Shown piece by piece: positions 26,001 through 38,000 of a DNA stretch of 64,000 nt. The notes below the pieces were generated by a model, which made no database searches, was not told the origin of the DNA, and was given only the letters and a program-made list of their open reading frames with translations. Position numbers and translations under genes: made by a program. How positions within the stretch are numbered: position 1 is the first letter of the stretch; the number at the start of each line of letters is the position of its first letter. The DNA comes from Podocnemis expansa (lineage: Eukaryota > Chordata > Testudines > Podocnemididae): assembly GCA_007922195.1 (NCBI GenBank), contig ML682028.1, forward strand, positions 17,637,053 through 17,701,052, read 5' to 3'.

Positions 26001-29000
26001 AACTGGGAGGAGGAGAGAAATTAACTGAGCGGGAGAAAACCAGGGTGAGGGACCCTCCTCGCTTGCTGATGGACAAAACTAAAAACGCTCTTTGATTTTC
26101 TTGAAGAAGGAAGAAAAGCATGCAGTGGATGGGCTACCCCAAATCCACAGCCTGAAGCCAACAGAACTAGAGACATTACTTGCGTAGGCTTGCCACCTTC
26201 CAGTTTGGGAGTTTAGGGTCATTTACCTCTACTACGCCGCCTCTCATAACCTTGAGTAAAATGCTAGTTTCTTCTAGCCTTAGGCCCATCACACACTACC
26301 TTAGCTAAAGGGAAATTCCCCTGAAACAGTAGCAGGTGCCACATCCTCCCGGAGGGCCGGCTTCCTGTCACACAAAGGACCTGTTCGTCTCCAAGCGAAT
26401 GGCACAACTCCTGTGAGACAGGATCAAGCCTGTGTCTGTGAAGTCCCAAAGGATGATGTTAAGAAGGGAGATGACAGGCTAAAAAAGGGATAGGCCATGA
26501 AGGTTCATCATTTCCTCAGGGAAGTCCCTTTGTACAGGATGAGCAGGAGACTGCCCAGAGAGGGAAGCCTATAATGCATTTATCTGCAACTCCATGGATG
26601 CAGTTAGCTTGTCTGCAGACCTGCCTGAAACCCCAATGCCAGCCTTACGGCCAGTAGTTAGCCCTTTCTGAGAGGGAGAGGGAAGGGGTTTAGAGACAGA
26701 GCTGTTACAGCCAGGCCCAACCCAGAGGGTTAGCTTCAGTTTGATTGTTCCCCCCACCCCACCCTCCAGCTCTCTGATTCCCATGGGTGAGTTCGCTGCT
26801 GTTGGGAGCATGCACAGTGTTCACTCCTGGAAAGAGGGCCCAGCCCAGCCCTTGGTGTTTGCTGCGGGAAGGGGACAGGAAGAGGGCAGCTGGCAGACCT
26901 CCCAACCCCTCATGCCTGACAGGTGATCCATGCACCTGGCACCTATGCCCACCCATCCCCCTCCCTGTTTCGAGCCCAATTCCTGAGCCCAATGTGGCTG
27001 CTGGCACAGAATTGCCCCAAGTGGCCCCGGTCTCCACCAATCATCAAGCTCCCGGCAGAAAGACAAGCCTGGAGCTGACATATGCTGGGATCCCAAAGGA
27101 GTAGCATCAAGTTCCCCACTAATGGCTGCAATGCCCCCTCCCGTGTGCACCTTCTCTGGCCTGAAAGGAATCCAGAGCACGGACCTGGGGTGCCCTCTAG
27201 TGGCCCTGGCTATGCCTGGCCCCTCAGCTTTGCACAACAGAGCTTGTCTGCCAGAGACTTCCAAGCACCAGCGTTATTGTACCCATCTGTGAGCCGCAAT
27301 GCTTGTCACTCCCATTTTCCTCCTTCCCAGGCCCTGGCTGCAAAGATGCTCACCTCCAGCACTGGCCTGGCATTGTTATGCACAGACAGGATGTGGGTGA
27401 CCCCGTTCTTTGTCAAATTTTCTCTGTCCTCAGAATCTGTAATCAGAAAAAAGACTCATAAGCACCCAATCCTTTCTTTAAAAGCTGGCCCCTAAAGCAT
27501 AAAGCTGTATTAGGTTGCAGCAGCAAACACGTAATGGTCTTTTGCAATATCAGTTTAGTATATGCTGGGTCTTTATATTCCGTTGACTGCCTTCTGTGCT
27601 AGACTGGGCAGGAAATTGTCACTCCAGTCAGTTTTTCCTAACTCTAATAGCTCTGGTCTTAGTAAAAATGAGAACAGATCATAAACTGGTCCCCCTACCC
27701 CTGCCGCCATGGAAAATGTCATCAAATATGTCATTTGGCTTGGTTTGCTTTGATTTTCATGGACAAAGGGCCCCAAACTCCAAAATCGCTTTGTTTTCAG
27801 TAAATAAAAAATTTCATTTTGGGGCTTTTGATTTTCTGACAAAAAAAAATTGAAATGTTTCTGAGGAAAGCAGACACTTGCAGGAAAAATGTACTGTGGT
27901 CAAAAATCCAATTTTCTATCCATAGACAAGTTTGGCTGGAAAAATGTCATCAGCCCTATGAGAAACAAACCTGTTGATTAGTTCCAAAGGAGTTGAGTGG
28001 TGCCAGAACACATTCCTCGATATTTCGGGGGTCACCTAGGGATGGGCTCAACCCCACAATCTCTTTGGTGGTGATGGTGGGAAGGTTCAACCCCACAGTT
28101 GATAGTGGGAAAGGTTCAGTCCCAATGGGAAAGGCTCAACTCCATAATCTCTTTGTCAGTGACAGTGGGAAAGGTTTCCAAACAGCATTCGTGGGCTTTT
28201 TGGATTCCCATATTTAAGCAGAAGCAGCATATGAGGTGGTCTGAATCTGACGGTTAGTCTTTCCCACTGTGCATGTAGATACTTCTCCTCCTTCAGATTT
28301 CTTTGGCTTATTTTCACTCTGGAAGATGCCAGGACTCAGCGCTGAGGTCAGACCTGGAAAGGGGACATCTTGTGGCCAGCTGAAGAACTGACACACCTGG
28401 AGTGTTCTTACAATTTCAATTCTCATCCGGGGCTAGGCCCCCAGGTATTGTACAAACACATCTAGAGATGTGCCCAGCCTATAAGGATTACAGCTCGCTC
28501 TCCTGTTTAAAGGCAGCAATCACTAATTCAGCATCAGGGAATCTGTGCTTAGGCTGTACAGAGACATAAACAGCTCCATCTTGTGGCACCACCAGGTGTC
28601 CCAGATCCTGTACGCCCTCAGGCACTGTTCCCTGTAACTGCCGTCCACACTCCAAACCCGTCACCATCTCATCTCAGGATCCCTCTTCCTGCCTCCTCCA
28701 GACATTCTTCACACTGGGTAAGGGAAAAACTTACCGGCAGTATTGCAGGGCAATGGCTCCAAGCTCAAGAGGATGCAGGGCGAGGAGACCTGCCCCAAAG
28801 ACGATCTAGCCTATCGGGGTATGTCTACACTGCACCTGGGAACAGGCCTCCCAGCTCACAGGAGACAGTGTACTGTCAATAGCTGTGTAGACAGGGCAGC
28901 TCGGGCTCTCAAACCTGCTGGCTACTGGCTTCAAGAGCCCATCCTCCAGTCTGAGCCATATCAAGGTCCTGTCCACACAGCCATGTTTACTGCATGAATC

Positions 29001-32000
29001 TGTGGACCCTGGCTGGCTCTCAGCTGGCGTGTAAACATGCCCTAGGCCCACAGAGTACTACAGGCCACCCAGGACTAATGGAGCTGCTCTTCCTACCAAA
29101 GTGAGATCTGCGTTCTAATCCCAGCGCTGACACCAACTCCCTTTGTGACTTTAGGCAAGTTACTCAACTACTCTCTGCCTCAGTTTCCCCCACTGTTAAA
29201 TGGGACACTCACTCTTAGTTCCCTACCTATCTCACTGGGGGGTGGGAGGAGTGAGGATTAACAAGTTAATGTCCGTGAAGGGCTTTGAGAATGAAAAGCA
29301 GTGAGGACTAGACAAAACCCACCCAGCACTTTTTGGCTGTCTCTTTACTGTGCAGTGGTGTCTTTTGGAACCTCACCCCTGCTCTAGAGAGAACATGGTT
29401 TCTCCAGCTCTGAAAATCCAGGCTCCTGTCCCTGCAGAGTTTCCATTAACAGGCTTGGGGCTCTGCCGCAATGCAGCCTTCTCTCCATATCAAGATGGCT
29501 CCCAGTTTTGCAGTGTTACTTTTCTCTCTCTCTTTAAAAGCGTACTTTTTGCCAGCTTCCCCCCTGCACATATTACATACAGTGGATGTATTGATATTGC
29601 AGACACACCCACACTACTTTTGCACTAATGGCCACTCCGGTATATCCCCAGGGTCCCAGATAGGCAAGATTAATCAGGCTGCCAGGTTTCATTGCAAATG
29701 TTACTCAAGCACATTTTTATCTAGCCAAGGCATGTCTATCCGGACAGCGATCACACTTTGTGATTGCAGTGTAGATGGACTCTGTGTGGCCTTCCTGGCT
29801 TCTGTCTACAGCAGAGGTGGCCAAACTTATGGAACTCAAGAGCTGCACAAGTTGATTATTAAACCTTCGAGAGCTGCACTGAGGCATATAGCCATATACG
29901 TTTACCTACTCCAAAATCACTAAGTTTAAAATTCATTGCACACTTTACCTTTATCATAGAAAGAGGACACATATTGAGCCTACTAATGTCATATTCTAAT
30001 AATTACTTGGTGTTACCACAAAAATTAGCCCTATACAGTAAAAAGTTAGCTGCTGCTCAATGTAGAAGACTGCAGGCTAGTGGCAAGTTTTTTAAAATCC
30101 CAACCATGCCGCGCTTCTCCCCAATGTCCCAACCCCCTCCTGAACTCCTAGCCTGGGGCTGCTTTCCTAAATTGATTTGCTGACATTCTTCCTGGAACCA
30201 CAATTTTACATTCAAGAGCCGCATGTGGCTCCCGACCCTCAGTTTGGCCATGCCTGGTCTACAGCCTATCCCTGAAGAGGATCTATTAACATCCCAATTT
30301 ACAGCCCTTCTCTCTTCATTCCTTTCCTTCCTCTGTCACTACCCTTCTTCATTGTTACCCAGACGGTCCACAGGCACTTCCGAGGCACCTGACACAGTTA
30401 GAAAGGAGCATTGGGAAGAGAAATAAATGGATTGGAAAGAATGCTCCCTTACACAGCTTCCATCTCGCCTTTCCCTGACCTTTAGAGCAGTGTTCCTCAA
30501 CCTTTCGTGGATCGGAAAACACCTCCAGGTATTAATTACTTTATGTGGAACATCTGATGAAAACGGTCTCGAACAGTAACAGTTGTGGGAGATTTCAAAT
30601 GCCCTCAGACACAGCACAGCTTCCAGGCATGCATCAACATGTGTCTTGTAGCTTTGCTGTGACTGGGGCATTTTAAATTGCTCCTTCCCACACAGCCCCA
30701 TCTGACAAGGAAGGGTGAGGGTGAGTCAAGAAATACCTGCACTTTGTTTGTGGAACACCAGTTGAGAAACAACCGCTTCTTCCAAGAAAGCATGCCTCTC
30801 TTACAAACAGAAAGCAAGGATTTCTCACTCAGAGAAAGTGGATTCTTGAGTAAGGAGGTGCTTTCTCCATTAGGGCAGGAACTAGTAACTCGAAAACCAC
30901 ACTGGTCACCTAGAGCCTCTCCCTCTGTGGTACTTCTCTGGCCCCTGAGTGGAGTGACTGAGTATGAAGGTATTGATGCTCACAACAGCCCCAGGAGACA
31001 GGGCTCTTCCCTCTGTGCCCAGATAGGGAGCGGAGCGGATGACATCACACCAGGAATGAGGAATTGAAACCAGGGCTCACAAGCTGCTCCCCAAACCTCT
31101 GGCCCATTTTGCCTCTTTTGCTGCTCCAGCAGAGCACACAAGGTCTGTGGTGACAGACACCCTTCCAGGCAATGTATTCACTAACCTGTCTGTCGTGGCT
31201 TCAGGCATAAAGTGTGGGGCTACATCCGATGTGGAATTAAAAAATAAACACAAAATATCCAGCCCATGTGGCTAAGCCTTGCCATACAGAGCAGGTTCCA
31301 CAGAGACTCCCACATTACACTCCTATGAAGATCTTGGTGCCTCTATATTGCAGTGCCTATATACTGCTGGTTCTCTATAGGTGTGATTGCACATCGGGAT
31401 AACAGACTTTTAGAGCCCCTACAAATACAGATGACATCCGCTGGGAATTATTATCATCTAATATTTATATTATGGTAGCACCCAGAGCCCCAGTCACGTT
31501 CATTGTCCTGGCGGCTGTAAAAACACAAATCCATGGTCCCTGCCCTAAAGCATTTACAGTTAAAGAAGCTGAGCGGTGTGTAAGGTTGGGGGCTTAGGCC
31601 TGCATTCAGATAGATTAGGGAGAGACACATATTTGGGACGCTTTACCTGGTAGTTATAAAGGTCTGATGTGACGTCAGCCCTACGCATCCCCTGAACCCA
31701 GCTGATATCATGGGGTATGCCTACATTGAGGGCTCAGTTAAGTCGACTTAGAGTGCCCACACTCCTGTTAAGTCAATTTACAGAGTACCAACTGCCTGCA
31801 TCCACACTGGTACACACTAGCTTAAGTCAGTTTAATAAAGTCAACTGAAGCTCCACACTGGCTTAAGTTGACTTAACAAAGTCTTTAAGCATCTACATTG
31901 CCTTTAGTGCAGAGCCAGCTGTACTCATAAGCCAATGGGGCACTGGCTTGGGGTGCCCAGCTTACGGGCAGTGCAGCAAGCCAGCCCAGAAGCTGGACCC

Positions 32001-35000
32001 CAGACTCCTGCCGTTTCCCTGAGCCAGCCATTCTATCCCCGGGAGGCAGAGCAAGCCAGCCCATGGGGCAGACTCTGTTTTCTCACCCCACCCGTGGGCT
32101 GGCCCTCATTGCCCCTAGGGCGAAACAGCTGCCCCTGGGTCAGCTTTCTCTGCCCTGGGGGTGGGATGAGCCATTCCAGAGTGGAGGCTCAGTTCCACGC
32201 CCCCCACCCCCAGGGAGCATGAAAGCAAAAGCCAGCCTGGGGCACCACAACCCCTTGGATGGGGCCTGCTTAAGTCAACTTAATAAGGATGACCCAACTG
32301 TTGAGTTGACCTTAACAGGTAGTGTTATCAAGTTGACTTAAGGAAGCCCTTAAGTCAACTTAATAAATTCCAAATGTGGCCAGAGTGTTCCTTAGGTTGA
32401 ATTAAGGAAGGTTAAATCGACCTAAAGCTCCAGTATAGACATACCCACAGAGGCAGCATGACAGAACTGGATCTGGGGGAGTTATATGAATCATAGTTCC
32501 TCAGCCTGTAGTACACGTACTCCTGGGTTGGGGGTATGTCAGACTCTAGGTGAGGATAGGTGCAGCAGCTGCCTGCTTCCCCCAGTCCCAGCTCCTAGCT
32601 GGGAAGTAGCTGAGTGTTGGGGTACTTATTAACATTTTCAGAAGTTAGGGGGTACTTGCTACTTAAAAGGTTGAGAAACACTGATATGAAGGATAGATGG
32701 GTAGCGAGTGGTCCTGCAAAGTTGTTTGCAGAACCAGGATTTTAAAATGCACCAAACAGTTGTTACTTGTAAATTCAGCCAATCTGCTAAGGAATCTCTA
32801 CCTAACACACATTGTAGACAATATTTAAATTGCCAGCTTAACTCATGGATATTATGCTGATAGGTGAGATGGAGAAACCTAATATCAACACATCAGCTGG
32901 ACAAAAGAAACCACACAGAAAGGAAGAATGGTCCAGCAGTTAGGGCGATCATGTGGCATTTTGGAGATACAGCCTCAGTCCTCTGCTTTGTCATTGATTT
33001 CCCGTTTGACCTCAGGCAAGTCATGTAATCTCCCTGTGCCTCAGTTCTCCAGCTGTACAATGGTGTTACCAGCACTGCCCTCCCTCCCAGGATAAATACA
33101 CTAATGGTTGTGAGGTGCCCAGACACTACTCTAGTGGGTCCCATGGCAGTACAACAAACAAGTCCCATGAACGGCATGCGATCCTCCCCAAGCATCATGG
33201 GATATTTCACAGAAGTACTGGCATGACAGTTCTGAAAGGTTTTGTAATTTTCCCTAGTCACTTGACCCTCCCGAGGAACATATTAAAATCAGTCCAGGTC
33301 TGTCATCTGAATGAGTGTTCTGGTGCCTTTCAGCCTTTTCCCAGAGCACGGCTGCACATTAGAAGGACATGCCGGGTGATGAGATGAAAATGAGAACATC
33401 AGGCTCAGCCTGCTTCTCCTCTGGACTCCCACTAGGCCCTGGTAACTGGGAGGGAGGGTTTACCGAGGTCAGGTCTGCAATCAGGGGCACATTCTCATAT
33501 GAGGGTGCCAATGTGGCTACCATCTCCATGCTAAGCACACAGATGAAAGGCATTGTCCAAAGAGCACAGCTCAGAAGTTTTCATTTTCTTCTTTTCTTTT
33601 CTCACTCCTCTTCATCCATACTCTCCATCCTCCAAAAGTCAGACAGAAAAAATCCTGGCCCATCCAAAAGGTAACGATGGGAAGAACCTAGAACCATCTA
33701 ATCACCTCCTAGAGAGCTACTACCATGCTGGCTTTAAAGGCAGCAACTTTAAAACAACACAGAAGGTGCCTGGAGCTGGCTCCCAGCCTCCAAAGGGCCA
33801 AAGCTCCAAGCGGATCAGAAAACACTGCCAATGTCATTGGCCCAGCTCAGATGTCCCAGTAAATACAACTGTGAGGGCATCAACAGGCCTGCCGAAATTC
33901 TCCAAGGCCAGCCACGGGCCAATCTTCTCAGCGCAATGAATGGGTCTCTCCTTCATACCAGAACTGCTCACTGCTTCTTCCACACAAGGCCACTCAGGAT
34001 CTGAACTTGGCCTCGCAGCATCCATCCAGGTGTGAGGCTATGCATCTTCCACATCCACCAGGATCCTGCCAAGAAGCCTGTCTACAGGTTCCTTGTTGGC
34101 CATCAGGTGTGTCTGAGTGAGTGGGGCAACCCTCACAAGAGCTCCTGAGATGAAAGCTCTGGGGAGCAGGAAGCGCTCTTTTTCATAGGGCATGCCCCAC
34201 TTATACAGCCTCTGGGTCACAAAGGTCCAGTTCTGGGAAGACACCAAGACATGTCAGCTCACAGTAAAATCAGTGGGTGCAGAGGGTAGCCAGCACCTTG
34301 CAGGAGGCACTCAGAACCCAAAAGAATCAGACCCTTAGACTCTTTTTTCGGGGGGGGCTGGGATCGTGTTTCCAGCACAACACTGATTGCCAATACACAC
34401 AACATGGTGAGTAAGCCCTGGGGTGTGGGAGATGGAATGAGCAAGAGACGCTTACCCCGGATGTTGCCCAGGTAGAGACCATCAACAACCTGAGAAGAGA
34501 AAAAGAAAGGACAGGTTTCAGAGGGGTCTCAGGGTAAGGAATCCTACTGCTGGAGCAGGGGAATTGCAAGATTATAATAAAAATAACGATAACACCAAAC
34601 CTTACAGCCACAACGTCACTTAGCCTGGCACCAATTGTGGGGCTGTACTTAAAGAGTGGACTGGATCCTTTCTGACCCCTTGCTAGCATGCTTCCCTCCT
34701 AGCCGTGCAAGCAAATCTCATGCCTGGTGGGAGACACGTGACTATTTGCAGTGGTGCGCAGCAACAGCCCCTGGTCATTCCATCCAACAACAAATCCACT
34801 CCTGGCCCCAAAGGGTTTAACAGTCTGACAGATGCTGAGATTATGGCTGCCAGTGGCTGAGGTGTGATGGGGTGCTCACCCCATGCTAGCCTGGAAAGGG
34901 TCCATGTGGCTCAGGAGTTAAATTAGGCTTGTCAGGCAACCCCTGATGGAGGATGGATCCCAACAGAGTGAGGGAGGGTGAATGGTAGAGACTGCTATGT

Positions 35001-38000
35001 GGAAGCCTGTAGTCACTCCCTGGACTTAGAGAGAAAGGAAGGAAAAACCCAGGGGGAGAGCAGAAGGCCTGGGGTGCTGGCCCTCGGGCAAGGACACACC
35101 CAGAAAGGCTGTGCCTAAGGAAGCCAGATAGAGAGAGAGAGCAGAAAGCAGTCTGGGGAGTGGGGAAACAGTAGCAAGGTTTGGAATGGAGTCAGCCTCA
35201 GCTGCAGACTGTAGGGTCCCTGGGCTGGAACCCACTGGGTTTTTCCTCCATTCCCCTACTAGGCACAGACAAAGTGGCATAGCCTGGAACAGGAGGACTG
35301 CTATGAACAATACCCAGATAGCCAGTCCTGTGAGACATTGCTATCCAGGAAGAGGAACACTATGTCACAAAGAGGGAATACCCTGATTCTTAGAGAGGAA
35401 GCACTGCAACTCCTAGTGCAAACAAGGGAAGGGGGAGTCAGAATCATAGAAACTGGAAGGGACCCTGAGAGGTCATCAAGTCCAGTTCCCTGCACTCATG
35501 GCAGGACCAAGTACCCTCTTAAACCATCCCTGGTGGGTGCTTGTCTAACCTGCTCTTAAACGCTTCCAACGATGGGAATTCCATAACCTGCCTAGGCAGC
35601 TTATTCCAGTGCTTAATTGCCCTGACCCTTTGGAATTTTTCCTAAACCTCCTTTGCTGTAATTTAAGTCCATTGCTTCTTATCTTATCATTGCCAGTTAA
35701 GGAGAACGATTTTTATCCCTCCTCTTCATGACAACCTCATAGGTACTTGAAAACTGTTATCATGTCCCCTCTCAGTCTCCTCTTTTCTAGACAGAGCTAT
35801 TCCCCAGACACAGCCACAAGAAGGTGCTGCTGCAGTGAACCATGGACCCTTGACATAGGAGACAGAGAAGAGGGAATAATCGATCTTTTTGGATTGGTTT
35901 CTTTCCTCTCTTTCCTGGTATGAGCTTTCTTCTCCCTTAAGCCCTGATTCTGCAAACACACACATACTGAACTTTAAGCCTCAGTTCAGTGGGGATGATC
36001 AGGCTTCCAGTTAAGCACAGACATAAGAACTTGAAGGAGCCGGGAGGAACCCTTTGGAGAAATTATAAAATAATTAAGAGCTCTCTCAATTAATAAGGAG
36101 ACAACCCGCTATAGACTGTAAGAATTTCCAGTAGTAGCAAAGCCTGGGAGTCTTGCCAAACGTCTGTCCAGCAATGGAAGAGGGCAGGGCTCCATTCAGC
36201 TCAGGCCTTTGAAGTTAACACAGTTAATCTGCTGGTTTACATTTTAACGTGTGGGTGTTGCAATAAGCATAATGTTGATGTGGAACTATAGCCTTGGAGC
36301 CAGACAGTGTTTGTTCATCCCCAGAACAGCTATGCTACAGGCTATGGCAGAACCAGCTCACCACCCCCCCACCCCCACCAACCAATCAATGCATCTCCAC
36401 CTCTATAGGGCCTTTGGCCCATCTGTTGCCAATAAGGGAGCCAGCTGAGAAGGTGATTTGATAAAGATATCTGAGACCCAAACCAGATGGAGAATCTCAG
36501 CTCATTCCCCTGGGCGACCTACAGTTGTGTCTTTCTGTCTCTACCACCAGTGAGTTGGAGCAGAAGTGAAAGTTTCCTGTAACCAGTTAGCCATATCCTG
36601 GCCTGTCCAGTCCCCTAACATCCAGTACATTAACCTTTCCTCTGAAATGCCAGTGGAAGAAGCAACCCAGCTCATCCGACTAGCCCATGACTGATGGGGA
36701 ATGCAACACAAATGCCAAACCAGATCACCCAACCTGCTGCCGCACAAGCTCCAAGCGCAAGGCAAGTTGCACGGCAACCAAAACACAAGCAGCACCTGCC
36801 ACAAACTTTCAACAGATGCAGCTTGACTTTAAATGATGCTGAGCAAGGGTTGTGCCAAGAGAAGCCAAGATTTTGTTTTGTGTTTCTGTAGCAACAACCT
36901 CTTGCAAACAGTTTAAGCGCTGGCGCCAGGGATACACCTCGGATTGAGAAGAGCTGGAAAGGCAGAGGGCTATTTTTAATACGTTCTAATTCAGAGCAAC
37001 CAGGTCCTGCCTTTGACACTCTGCTGTCGGTTATCAAGAAGTGGAGATCACCGGGAGCTATTTACCTAGCATGATAACCTTCCATGGTGCTTGTCAGAGG
37101 TCAGACAGTCTCGTCCCCAAAAAGGGGGGACGATTGTTTTGCATCATTCCAGTATCACAAAGCACTCCTCAAGCTGATTCAATAGGCTGCAAGAGGTTCC
37201 TCCTGATGGAGAGGAATCCCTAGTTGGCTGAGAGCAAACTTAGCCAGCCCCCAGCCTGGTTTAGGGGCATGCTGGGAAAGATGAGTGCACTCCAGTAATG
37301 TCCAGCTATGGAACAGCACATTGCAGGAATTTAGGGCAATCCTGAACCCCATCACCCAAAGGACCAAGACACCTTCTGATGGCTGTTATGTAGGGTCCTT
37401 GTAGCCAAAAGATGTTAGAAACAGACACACAATGAGGAGTCCCTGCCCCTTAATTTTCTTAATGCGTTTGTGCTTTGCCTTTGAAATTCGGTTACTGGTA
37501 AGCCAAATATAGGGGCTCTGGGGTCTGACCTACATCCCTTGACTGGGAGCAAGGCTCAGAGTGGGGTGTGGTTTTCACTGTCTGCTTGGAAGGTGTGAGG
37601 CCTTGCATTGGTCCCTTTTGACTGCTGACTAGCTGCTGGGATTCCTGTACAAATGAAAATGTTGGAGGGTGCTACAGAGGAAAGCTTAAATTACCAAGCT
37701 CTGACTGAACATCCCAAGGCCTGAAAAAGCACTGGGAATGCCCTTGAGAGGTGCTGGTCACCCCCAGTTGACTTCAGGGCTCCTTATGTATGGTCTCCTC
37801 AGGATGACTCCTGTGTGGGTAAATATTTCCCTGCATTCCTTGCATGGGGACTGATCTGCAGCCTTGCACTACCTCGGTTCACAGCCTTCAAAGGAAATGG
37901 GCAGGGGGCTCACAGCGTTGCTCACTCTCATGATTTTCTCCCAAGCTTTGTGAGGTGTAGCCCAGGCTTTGCACTCAGGTTCCTGCAGAAGAATCCAAAG

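Larger units (their letters stand above)
16839..27353 (-). other. DUSP22-like intron 3
   Basis: 10.5 kb. Contains the hAT at 17595-17780, a repeat fragment near 19100-19205 (family of 5176), the SINE at 20474-20612, the CR1 at 21690-22300 with a run of about 18 C near 22047, the hAT at 22994-23202 and a MIR at 24885-25030. The segments 18000-19000, 23300-24800 and 25050-27300 show no recognisable exon; their open frames do not look like protein families I know. Confidence 0.65.
27437..34455 (-). other. DUSP22-like intron 2
   Basis: 7.0 kb. Contains tandem repeats near 28030-28180, MITE-like 28812-29045, MIR at 29115-29310, hAT at 29812-30256, an hAT remnant near 30488, an old repeat near 31440-31565, the palindrome element 31712-32447, hAT 32492-32683 and MIR 32995-33130. 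The rest (30780-31430, 33130-34450) shows no exon. Confidence 0.65.

Noticed and set aside
34038..34247. Minus-strand frame next to phosphatase exon 2
   Set aside because: It has no match to DUSP sequence; the true exon is the 34-base piece at 34456-34489.
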